This document shows, one piece after another, positions 8,975 to 16,514 of a DNA stretch of 64,000 nucleotides. Both the position numbers and the translations under genes were made by a program. Origin of the DNA: Spirochaeta thermophila DSM 6578. Its GTDB lineage: Bacteria > Spirochaetota > Spirochaetia > Winmispirales > Winmispiraceae. The notes below the pieces were generated by a model. It searched no databases, was not told where the DNA came from, and saw nothing but the letters and a program-made list of their open reading frames with translations. Numbering within the stretch: the first letter of the stretch is position 1; each line of letters begins with the position of its first letter. Location: contig NC_017583.1 of NCBI RefSeq assembly GCF_000184345.1, positions 1,426,001 to 1,490,000 of the forward strand, read 5' to 3'.

Positions 8975-10381
8975 TCATTCAGGCACCCTCTCGAGGGCGC
9001 GGAGATAGTCGCCGAATGTCAGTACGGCCTGGACGAACAGGGACACGTTCAGCACGACCCCTGCATAGTAGCACCCCGCCGCCACGTCCATGCGCTCGAG
9101 GTAGTCGTCGGCATTCGCCGCCCCCCTCGAGAGGGCAAGCTCGGCCGCCTCGTAGGAATCCGCCCACCACCCGTAGCTCAAGACGGTGAGAGGCACCGAC
9201 ATGAAAAACAGACCGAACCAGGTGTAGAATCGCTCCCGTTTCACCCGCACACGCTCCTTGAGATCGATACCCACCGGAGAAAGGACCCACTCCACCGCAT
9301 CACCCTCAATGGAAGCCACGGGCGCCCTCACCGGCAGGTACCCTTCCTTCCTCACCTCGAGGACACCCACCTCACCCCTCATCCGCACCTCACACGGCGA
9401 AGCGCCCTGATACACCCCGTCCAGATAGACCGAAGCCCCTGCGGGCACGGTGGAGACCTGAACGAGACGCTCCGGCACCTCCCTGATCGGAACCTCGACG
9501 ACGCGCTCCTCTCCCTCCCCGATCGTGACCGTCGCCTCCCGGGGCTCCACCTCCCTCCCGCGCACCTCCACGCGGTGCTCCCCCGGGAGCAAGCGACCGA
9601 CTTCCACACGACCCATACCCACCACCTCCCCGTCCACGAACACCTGGACCCCCTCCGGCACCTCCACCACGAGGCGTGCGGGGCGCACACCCAGAAGGTG
9701 CGGCGCCAGATCGTCCGCCGCCTTCCGCACCACGTCCACGAGCTCGTCCACGCCCCCCACATACCTCCCCTCCCACAGGACATCCGGACCGTACCGCCAC
9801 TTCAACACGAGGTGCACGACCAGATACCCCTCCGCCACCCATCCTTCCCCACCCACCACCAGATCCACACCCGCCTTCTCCATCCGTTCCTCGAGCGTCC
9901 TCCCCTCCGGAAGGAACGGAAGCCCCGCGTCATCCTGATAGACCTCCATCGGCACCCGATCCACCGCGACATCCGGAAGTCGACCTATCCGTGCGATGCG
10001 CCGGTCCAGCTCGCGGATCTCCTTCTTCTTCGAAGCGAGCGTCTCCCACCGCACGAGAGGATCGGGATCGAAAAGGATCTCGTCCCGCTCGGCCACCTTC
10101 TTCACCCGTTCCGCGAGGAGCCTCCGTATGAGCAGGTCCCTCTGATACGCGCTGTAGGCCCGGAGCTCGGCCGGTGAGAACAGGTGCGCCTTCACCCCCT
10201 CCAGCTCCTGCGCGAGGAGCTCCGGGATCACGGTACCCAAGGTCCCGGTGTCTCCCTCCACCTCGAGGGGGAGGAAGCCGAGGACCCATGATTCGGGGAG
10301 GGGAATGACGTCCTCGGCCACGAGGCCCGAAGCCACCCCGCCGGCCAGGAGCACACCTACCAGCAGGACCCGTGCCTTCAT
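8975..10381 (-). CDS. PEGA-domain envelope protein
   Basis: 468 residues with a cleavable-looking signal peptide (1-22, ending before EDVIPLP). The N-terminal half (about 25-220) resembles a small secreted domain with a coiled-coil stretch near 90-130. The middle carries two PEGA-type repeats (about 225-290 and 300-370: VEVPEGVQVFVDGE and VSTVPAGASVYLDG). Two hydrophobic segments near the C-terminus suggest membrane anchoring. PEGA repeats are common in spirochaetal and archaeal surface proteins; exact function unknown. It starts 8 bases after the prfB stop, within the prfB-to-lolE chain. Confidence 0.8.
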   Translation of the reverse strand: MKARVLLVGVLLAGGVASGLVAEDVIPLPESWVLGFLPLEVEGDTGTLGTVIPELLAQELEGVKAHLFSPAELRAYSAYQRDLLIRRLLAERVKKVAERDEILFDPDPLVRWETLASKKKEIRELDRRIARIGRLPDVAVDRVPMEVYQDDAGLPFLPEGRTLEERMEKAGVDLVVGGEGWVAEGYLVVHLVLKWRYGPDVLWEGRYVGGVDELVDVVRKAADDLAPHLLGVRPARLVVEVPEGVQVFVDGEVVGMGRVEVGRLLPGEHRVEVRGREVEPREATVTIGEGEERVVEVPIREVPERLVQVSTVPAGASVYLDGVYQGASPCEVRMRGEVGVLEVRKEGYLPVRAPVASIEGDAVEWVLSPVGIDLKERVRVKRERFYTWFGLFFMSVPLTVLSYGWWADSYEAAELALSRGAANADDYLERMDVAAGCYYAGVVLNVSLFVQAVLTFGDYLRALERVPE

Positions 10382-10388
10382 ACCCGCC

Positions 10389-11517
10389 TCACGTCTGTAC
10401 CGCCTCCTGACGCTCCTTCCACTGCTGGAGGAGGTAGGCCTCTATGAACATATCGAGATCGCCGTCCATCACCGCCTGGATGTTTCCTGTCTCCACCCTC
10501 GTCCTGAGATCCTTCACCATGGTATAGGGCTGGAAGACATAGGAGCGGATCTGGTTCCCCCAGGAGATGTCCTTCTTCTCTATGGCCTTCTTCTCCTGCT
10601 CCTCCTCTCGAAGCTGCTGATAGTACTCGTAGAGCCGGGAACGGAGCATCCGCATCGCGATCTCGCGGTTCTTGTGCTGACTCCGCTCGTTCTGACACTG
10701 CACCACGATTCCGGTGGGCAGGTGGGTGATGCGCACGGCGGACTCGGTCTTGTTCACGTGCTGACCGCCGGCCCCCTGTGAACGATAGGTATCGATCCTC
10801 AGGTCTTCGGGGCGTATGTCCACCTCTATGTCGTCTTCGATGATGGGCGACACATACACCGAAGCGAACGAGGTATGGCGCCTCCCGCTCGCATCGAACG
10901 GGGAGATCCTCACGAGGCGGTGGACCCCCGCCTCGCCCTTGAGGTAGCCGAAGGCGTAGTCCCCCTTCACCTCCACGGTCACCGACTTGATCCCCCCCTC
11001 GTCCTCCACCATGTCGACGATCTGGGTGGAGAAACCCTTCCGCTCGAGCCACCGGAGGTACATCCGAAGGAGCATGGAGGCCCAGTCGCATGCCTCCATC
11101 CCCCCGGCTCCTGCATGGATGGTGAGGTACGCATCCTTCTGATCGTACTCCTCGTTCAAGAGCTCCCTGAGCCTGAGCTCCCGAAACTTCCGCTCGGCCT
11201 CGGCGAGCTGCTGCCTCAACTCCTCCTCCTCCTCCTCCTGCGAGGGATCGTTCTCCTCGGCGGCGAGGTCGTAGAGGGTATGGATGTCCTCCACCTCCTG
11301 CACGAGCGAGGCCCACCCCTCATAGCGGACCTTCAGCCGTCGGAGACGGGAGAGCACCTCTTCGGCGTGTTTCCTGTCGTTCCACAAATCGGGACGCCCG
11401 GTCTCCTCTTCGAGCCGGGAGATCTGCTCCTTTATGCTCGAGTTCTCAAAGATACCTCCAGGTTTCTTTGACTTTCGCCTCAAGATCCTCGATCGCAGGC
11501 CTGAGTTCTTCCAGCAT
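10389..11517 (-). CDS. prfB: peptide chain release factor 2 with programmed +1 frameshift
   Basis: RF2 ends translation at UGA and UAA. Frame 0 starts at ATG 11517 after an AAGGAGAGG ribosome site, encodes 23 residues and stops at an in-frame TGA (11448-11446); the remaining 352 residues are in the +1 frame. The join has the classic autoregulatory layout: an internal GGAGG just before TAT CTT TGA. The full product is about 375 residues, normal for RF2. The SPF anticodon-like motif (RISPFDAS) and the catalytic [10 protein letters not shown] loop are both present. A simple gene call beginning inside the second frame would lose the true N-terminus. First gene of the chain running to lolE. Confidence 0.95.
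11446..11460 (-). promoter_or_regulatory. prfB: RF2 +1 programmed frameshift site
   Basis: The minus strand reads TGGAGGTATCTTTGA followed by G. The GGAGG acts as an internal SD three bases before the CTT slip codon, and TGA is the stop that RF2 itself recognises. When RF2 is scarce the ribosome pauses and slips, making more RF2. Most known sites have C after TGA; here it is G. Confidence 0.9.
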
Positions 11518-11547
11518 ATGCACCTCTCCTTCGTGTGATCGTCCCAC

Positions 11548-11576
11548 AGTATACCTGTTCACCGAATGGGTTTCAA
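11548..11576 (-). promoter_or_regulatory. sigma70-type promoter of the prfB operon
   Basis: TTGAAA (11576-11571), a 17-base spacer and TATACT (11553-11548) on the minus strand, predicting a start about 25 bases before the prfB ATG. One of the best promoter matches in the window. Confidence 0.7.
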
Positions 11577-11609
11577 TAAAAGGAATCCCGTCCGGGTCAC
11601 ACAGAAACA

Positions 11610-11629
11610 GGGCCGCCGGAAGGCGGCCC
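11610..11629 (-). terminator. intrinsic terminator of the GH5-CBM64 gene
   Basis: Perfect 8-bp GGGCCGCC/GGCGGCCC stem with a four-base loop, followed on the minus strand by TGTTTCTG. It lies about 30 bases after the glycanase stop and upstream of the prfB promoter. Confidence 0.7.
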
Positions 11630-11661
11630 CGTCGTTCCTCTTCGATCCACGGCATCGAAGC

Positions 11662-12957
11662 TCACCTGATCTCCACATGCCCCCATGGGACCGAACTCCG
11701 GTAGTGGATGTACCAGTAGCCGTCGGCTGCAGCCGGGATCTGATGCTGTGCCACCCACACGTTGGTATAGTCACTCCCGTTGATCTCGAGGAGGTCCAGG
11801 TTCCAGGAGTTCACGTACCTGCTCCAATTGGTGGTGGTGGAGAAGTCGTTCGTCTTCCAGTAGTACTCACCCGCCCCGTCATAGGTGAAGGGCAGACTGA
11901 TCTCGGTATACTCGCCCGAACCAGGAGTAGCGGTGGGTGTGGGGCTGGATGTGGGCGTAGACGTCGGTGTGGGAGTCGGAGTCGGTGTGGACGTGGGCGT
12001 GGGAGAGGATCCTCCCCCGGAGAGTGCGGTGGTCCTGAACCACTCGCCCCACGAGGTGGGGTCGGCCGGATCCCAGTTGTACACCATGTCGAGGTATTCG
12101 ACCCCACCGCCGTTGCCGCACCACGACCAGCCCCAGTAGCCTATGCCATACTGGCGGGCATAGCTCACGATGGCCTCCTCGTTCGGATCCCCATCGGAAT
12201 GCATGTAGCCGAACTCTCCCACGATGAGCGGCAGCCCCATATCGGCGAAGGCCTGGAAATAGTCCTGCACCTCCTGGGCGGTGTCGTATACGCCGTACAT
12301 GTGCACGGAGAAGACGAGGTTCTGTTGTGGATCGGCCGCGTACACCTGAGGGGCGTTGTCCCTCATGGTGAAGGACCAGTCCTGACCCCAGTTGGGTGCA
12401 TCCACCACGATGGTGTGCTGGAACCCCGCATTCCGCAAGGCCTGGACGGCATCGATGGTGTCCTGCACCCAGTTCTGGTAGTTGTTATTCCCATATGGTT
12501 CGTTCCCTATGTTGAGGAGCACGAAGTCCTCCTCTCCCGTGAGCACGGCCTGTATCTCCCGCCAGTAGGAGACCGCCTGTGCGAGCGAACAGGCGGCCCC
12601 ATCCTCGCCGTATCCGGTGGTGTCGTGGACCTCCAGCATGATGGCGGAGAACCCGAGACGCTTCGCGGTCTCGATGATCGTCGCGACACTCGCGGCGTCG
12701 TCCTTGGTCCATCTGTACCCGTTGCTGAGGACCACCCGTACGGAATCCGCCCCCCATGATCGAATCCCGGTGAGCGCACTCTCGAGTCTGTCCTTGTACC
12801 AGGTATGCGCGTGGTTGATCCCCCGGAGCGTACCGGTGCTCACCGAGCGGGGAGCCGCCCTGGAGGAGACTTCGGCGGAGGGTGTCGAGAGCGAGCACCC
12901 CACCGTGAAGAGGAGCACGGCGGGCAGCAGGGTGAGAAATCGGTTTAATCGTTTCAT
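11662..12957 (-). CDS. secreted GH5 glycanase with C-terminal CBM64
   Basis: 431 residues. A lipoprotein-type signal (LLFTVGC, cysteine near 21) is followed by a GH5 barrel (about 40-315). The opening LRGINHAHTWY resembles GH5 subfamily 8 beta-mannanases, the acid/base glutamate is in LNIGNEPYG and the nucleophile in VGEFGYM. A Pro-Thr/Ser linker (about 318-345) leads to a C-terminal module of about 85 residues rich in exposed Trp and Tyr, ending in WGHVEIR, which matches CBM64, a crystalline-cellulose-binding family described from Spirochaeta thermophila. Likely an endo-mannanase or endoglucanase tethered to the cell surface while bound to plant wall; subfamily 8 favours mannan. It has its own promoter and terminator. 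Confidence 0.9.
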   Translation of the reverse strand: MKRLNRFLTLLPAVLLFTVGCSLSTPSAEVSSRAAPRSVSTGTLRGINHAHTWYKDRLESALTGIRSWGADSVRVVLSNGYRWTKDDAASVATIIETAKRLGFSAIMLEVHDTTGYGEDGAACSLAQAVSYWREIQAVLTGEEDFVLLNIGNEPYGNNNYQNWVQDTIDAVQALRNAGFQHTIVVDAPNWGQDWSFTMRDNAPQVYAADPQQNLVFSVHMYGVYDTAQEVQDYFQAFADMGLPLIVGEFGYMHSDGDPNEEAIVSYARQYGIGYWGWSWCGNGGGVEYLDMVYNWDPADPTSWGEWFRTTALSGGGSSPTPTSTPTPTPTPTSTPTSSPTPTATPGSGEYTEISLPFTYDGAGEYYWKTNDFSTTTNWSRYVNSWNLDLLEINGSDYTNVWVAQHQIPAAADGYWYIHYRSSVPWGHVEIR

Positions 12958-12983
12958 AGAAACCTCCCGGAAAGAAAGTCATG

Positions 12984-12999
12984 ACATCCCAAAGGATGT
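12984..12999 (-). promoter_or_regulatory. small perfect hairpin in the glycanase 5' leader
   Basis: ACATCC and GGATGT flank a CAAA loop, about 5 bases downstream of the predicted transcription start and 27 bases before the glycanase ATG. It could be an operator half-site pair or an mRNA hairpin; nothing more can be said. Confidence 0.35.
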
Positions 13000-13010
13000 T
13001 TCGACGTATA

Positions 13011-13039
13011 ATCTTACATCCTCCACCATCCCCTGTCAA
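13011..13039 (-). promoter_or_regulatory. promoter of the GH5-CBM64 gene
   Basis: Perfect TTGACA (13039-13034), 17-base spacer, and TAAGAT (13016-13011) on the minus strand. Predicted start near 13004 gives a leader of about 47 bases with a GGGAGG ribosome site. Confidence 0.6.
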
Positions 13040-13178
13040 ATTCATTCGTCTTTTGAAAGTCGGAATGAAATCGGTATCGGTATCCGGGGTGGATCCCACC
13101 ACCGTGGAGTCCCCCTCCCATGGGAACGGGGCCGGCACATCAGAGGACAGGTCCTACAGATTACGGAGGATTCTTCCG

Positions 13179-14384
13179 ATGGGACTAGAGAAGATGCGAA
13201 ACCTGGTCCACGTACTGTGTGCGGTTCTGATCCTCGTCCCCGTCTCCGCACAGGAGAGACTCCTGTATCCCTCGTTCCTAAAAGTGGCGGTGAAGGAGAA
13301 CGAGGTGAAACTCACGTGGCGGGATGTCGACGAGATATCGGGAGAAAGATACCGCATCTACCGGCACGGTTACCAGATAAACGACCAGACCTTCGAAGGG
13401 GCCGTACTCGCGGGAGAGGTGGACGAAGGGGTACAATTCTTCCTCGACACGCCTCGGCCGGGAGGGGACTACTACTATGCCGTCCTGGCGGTCGATCGAG
13501 AGGGGAGAGAGCACAGGGTGTTCATTCCCTTCCGGAACACCACCGTCTCACCCGTCTCCATCAGCGCCGAGGCACTCCCCTCAACGGCCGAAGTCCTCTC
13601 CCTCTCCGGACGGGTGGAGGGATCGACTATCGTACTCACGTTCAGGGCCTCACGTGAGGACCGCACCCTCGTCATCTACCGCCATACCCGCCCCTTCACC
13701 TCCCCTGCGGATCTGCGGGAAGCCGTTCCGGTCGATCGTGTGCCGAGCTCGGAGACCTCGTACCTCGACCAACCCGTCCCGGGGATCCCGTACTACTATG
13801 CGGTGGTGGACTCCCTGGAGCTGGAGCGAGGAGCGACGGCCTTCGTCGCAGGGAAGAACACCACAGGGAGCCCGCTGGAGATCCCCCTGGAAAAGGCCGT
13901 CATGAGCCTGCCTGAGGCACCATCCAGGTCACTCAGGGAGGCGCCCCTTCCCTATCTTGCACCCGCCACGGGCTCATCGGCTCGGAGCGTGCTCCCTCAG
14001 AGGCGGGTCCCCCTCACCCTCTCCACGCGGAAGTCGCTGGAGCAGATGCTCTCCTCGCTCCCACCCCCGGCTCGAGTTCCCCCATCACCGGAGCTGCTCC
14101 CGGAGGAGGAGGGCGGATCACCCGAGACAGCCATCGAGGCCGCGCTCAAGTCCATCGCGGCAGACCTCTCCTCCCCACAGACATGGGCCGCATCCGAACA
14201 GGCGCTCCTCAACCTCCTCTCCCTCACCGAGTCATCGGAGTTGGAAGCCCGGATCTTCTTCTATCTCGGACAGGTGCTCTTCTTCCAGGGAAAGAAGGAA
14301 CAGGCGGTCTTGAGCTTTCTCATGGCCCGCGATACCTACTACGTCGAAACCACGAGATGGCTCAGGAGGATACTCAGCCCTTGA
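13179..14384 (+). CDS. secreted FN3-like protein of unknown function
   Basis: 401 residues. ATG 13179 is preceded by GGAGGA at an 8-base spacing and leads into a signal peptide ending near VSAQE. Two immunoglobulin/FN3-like segments follow (about 30-125 and 150-240), each with the pattern KLTWxxxx...YRIYRHG or VLTFRASREDRTLVIYRH and a YYYAV strand. A Pro/Ser-rich linker and a helical C-terminal part (about 325-401) with one TPR-like pair complete it. No catalytic motif. It is divergent from the glycanase gene and its last 11 bases overlap the 3' end of the GH57-like gene. Probably a periplasmic or envelope protein. Confidence 0.7.
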   Translation: MGLEKMRNLVHVLCAVLILVPVSAQERLLYPSFLKVAVKENEVKLTWRDVDEISGERYRIYRHGYQINDQTFEGAVLAGEVDEGVQFFLDTPRPGGDYYYAVLAVDREGREHRVFIPFRNTTVSPVSISAEALPSTAEVLSLSGRVEGSTIVLTFRASREDRTLVIYRHTRPFTSPADLREAVPVDRVPSSETSYLDQPVPGIPYYYAVVDSLELERGATAFVAGKNTTGSPLEIPLEKAVMSLPEAPSRSLREAPLPYLAPATGSSARSVLPQRRVPLTLSTRKSLEQMLSSLPPPARVPPSPELLPEEEGGSPETAIEAALKSIAADLSSPQTWAASEQALLNLLSLTESSELEARIFFYLGQVLFFQGKKEQAVLSFLMARDTYYVETTRWLRRILSP

Positions 14385-16314
14385 CCGCAGGAGAGATGGC
14401 TATCTCGAGGGTGTATTCGGAAGTGTGAGGGAAGATGTCCACGAGGGGAAGGAGGGCGATCCCCTGAAGGGCGGTCTCCCCCGCCTTCTTCCCTGCGGTG
14501 AGTACCGGATAGTGCCAGAGCGGCACCTCCTTGTCGAACGAGACCAGACACGTCGAGCCGTTCTTCCCTTCCGGGAGGAAGAGCACCTTCTCGGCGCGCT
14601 CCTTCCCCGCTTCGAGGAACGAGGCGTCGCGGGGCCCACCCGCTCCCTCCTTCATATAGCGCATCTTACGGGGCACCTGTGGGGGGAAGGAGAGGTTGAT
14701 CTCGGGGACGAACCTCAGAGGATGGGAAGGTTGCCCCTCGAGTACGAGGTGGTAACGCACCCGCAGGGTGTCGGGTCCGAAGAGATAGCGCTTCGATATA
14801 TGGATGCCGGTCTGACGTCTCCCCTGACGGACGACCCCTTCGTGCGAGAGGGTGATGTCGAGGACGTCCCTGCTGTAGTGGTCCACGGTGTAGTGCGCTC
14901 CCGAGAAATCGGCGACCACGAGGGCGGTCCCCCGTATGCAGTGCTCCAGGGTCACCCCTTCCTCATAGAACCGGTCGACGAACAGGAGCCGTGGCTCCTT
15001 GTCCTCACCGGAAAGGGAACTCCCCTCCAGCTTGAGAAAGGGATACCGACCGCACGTGGCCAGGAGGTTCCACTCCTCTTCCAGGATGTCGAGCTCGAAG
15101 ACCGCCCCCCCCTTGGTGGAGAGGTACGCGTTGTACCGTTCCCCCTGGAAGAGGTACTCGGGATATCCATCGAAGGTGAAGTCGGTCTTCACCACGGAGG
15201 GATAGAAGATACCCTTCTCCCTGGTGTTCTTCTCGGCCTGGATGAGGGCCCTGTAGGCGGCATGCCGCAACCAGGGACAGGCCACCCCACCGTCTCCGGA
15301 GACGATACTGTACGCCGCCCCGGTCTGTCCCCGGTAGAGGTCCTCGCGGGCGGTCTTCTTCCTCGACCTGTCACCCCTCAGTTGACGCACCAGACTCTGG
15401 ACGTACTGCATCTTCGCATAGAGGAGATGGGGTTCTTCGATCCTCGAAACCTCCTGACGCACGTAGAAATGTTCGGAGTTCCCCTCCGGAGAAAGGATGA
15501 GCGGAGGGAGGTGTATCCTCCGGGTCGGCACGATCTCCCGCACCACGTCGCGGGGAAGTCGGAGATCGAGCTCGCCGTAACGTGTCTTCAGAAGCGAAAA
15601 CAGTTCGGTCCACCATGCGAGCACCGCCTCCTGACGTGAAGGAGAGAGGGTGCTCCACGAGGCGAAATCCTCCATGAGGACAAGCACCCCCTGATCCCGA
15701 AGCGGAAGATCCAGGAGACCCTCCAAGAACTCCCGCGGGGACCCCTGGTAGAGGGTACTCTTGAGACGGGTACTCACAGGGAGGAGACAGAGGGTCTTGC
15801 CGTCGTGTTCGGTGATGTAGTGCTGGAAGGCGGCCTGGGTGCCCATGCGGATGCCCGCATGGGAGAGGTGGACGTCCGGGAGGAGGACGTACTCCATTCC
15901 CGCCGTGGCCAGGGTGGAGGCGAGATCCGGAGACCAGATGCCGAAGGGCAAATAGCACCCACGCGGGCGTTTGCCGAACTCCTGACGCAGGTAGGTGGTG
16001 AGGAGCTCCACTTGGCCTATGCGATCGGGTTTCGAGATGAGGGGGAAGAGGGGCTCGTAGAACCCTCCTCCCAAGATCTCCACCTGTTTCCTCTCACAGA
16101 GTTCCTTCATGACATCGAAGAAGGCACCATTGTGACTCCTCAGCATCTCGAGGAGGGCGCCCCCCATGTAGATAGAGACCGGGATCTGCGGTGTATGATA
16201 GATGAGAGAGACGAGAGGTTTTATAAGGGACTTGTAGAACGAGGCAACTTCCCTGCTGTCCTTCCCATAGGGGAGAGACAGCACAAATCCTATACTGCAT
16301 TGCACATTTTTCAT
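14374..16314 (-). CDS. GH57-fold protein lacking key catalytic residues
   Basis: 646 residues, the size of GH57 4-alpha-glucanotransferases with their DUF1925/DUF1926-type C-terminal beta domains. The fold is recognisable from ILGGGFYEPLFPLISKPDR (about 79-97) and IWSPDLASTLATAGMEYVLLPD. However, the N-terminal HQP motif is replaced by SLPYG, and the nucleophile motif WLTERVW of active enzymes reads YLPFGIW, putting phenylalanine where the glutamate should be. The second carboxylate region reads VLMEDFASW instead of HDDGEKFG. GH57-like proteins without catalytic residues are known. It may bind or regulate alpha-glucan metabolism rather than act as transferase; that is inference. Transcribed from its own promoter. 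Confidence 0.8.
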   Translation of the reverse strand: MKNVQCSIGFVLSLPYGKDSREVASFYKSLIKPLVSLIYHTPQIPVSIYMGGALLEMLRSHNGAFFDVMKELCERKQVEILGGGFYEPLFPLISKPDRIGQVELLTTYLRQEFGKRPRGCYLPFGIWSPDLASTLATAGMEYVLLPDVHLSHAGIRMGTQAAFQHYITEHDGKTLCLLPVSTRLKSTLYQGSPREFLEGLLDLPLRDQGVLVLMEDFASWSTLSPSRQEAVLAWWTELFSLLKTRYGELDLRLPRDVVREIVPTRRIHLPPLILSPEGNSEHFYVRQEVSRIEEPHLLYAKMQYVQSLVRQLRGDRSRKKTAREDLYRGQTGAAYSIVSGDGGVACPWLRHAAYRALIQAEKNTREKGIFYPSVVKTDFTFDGYPEYLFQGERYNAYLSTKGGAVFELDILEEEWNLLATCGRYPFLKLEGSSLSGEDKEPRLLFVDRFYEEGVTLEHCIRGTALVVADFSGAHYTVDHYSRDVLDITLSHEGVVRQGRRQTGIHISKRYLFGPDTLRVRYHLVLEGQPSHPLRFVPEINLSFPPQVPRKMRYMKEGAGGPRDASFLEAGKERAEKVLFLPEGKNGSTCLVSFDKEVPLWHYPVLTAGKKAGETALQGIALLPLVDIFPHTSEYTLEIAISPAVKG

Positions 16315-16378
16315 TACGAGAGCGTACTCCTTTTACGCACGACTTCCCTCCCCTGATATACCACTTTTCCTTTGTCCC

Positions 16379-16407
16379 AGTATAGCGCACCTCGGCGACA
16401 TTGAAAA
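16379..16407 (-). promoter_or_regulatory. promoter of the GH57-like gene
   Basis: TTTTCA (16407-16402), 17-base spacer, TATACT (16384-16379) on the minus strand; predicted leader of about 58 bases containing AAGGAG. Confidence 0.55.
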
Positions 16408-16440
16408 GCTTTTATTCGAAGCGGAGGAGGCATCCTAATA

Positions 16441-16473
16441 GGGAGGTCCCTCCATGGTCAATGGAGCCCTCCC
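16441..16473 (+). other. imperfect hairpin upstream of the purL promoter
   Basis: GGGAGGTCCCTCCAT and ATGGAGCCCTCCC can pair around a GGTCA loop with a small bulge, ending 7 bases before the purL -35 box. It may be a protein-binding site for purine control or a terminator for transcription entering from the left; its position upstream of -35 argues against attenuation. Confidence 0.4.
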
Positions 16474-16480
16474 CCTTCCT

Positions 16481-16509
16481 TTGACAAAACCGGGCAAATC
16501 TGAAATGAT
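16481..16509 (+). promoter_or_regulatory. promoter of the purine operon
   Basis: Perfect TTGACA (16481-16486), 17-base spacer and AATGAT (16504-16509). The expected start falls at 16515-16517, on the purL ATG itself, and no ribosome site precedes that ATG, so the mRNA may be leaderless. Confidence 0.5.
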
Positions 16510-16514
16510 GCGGT

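Noticed and set aside
11943-12005. short tandem repeats that might be a CRISPR or minisatellite
   Set aside because: They encode the Pro-Thr linker between GH5 and CBM64 and keep the reading frame.
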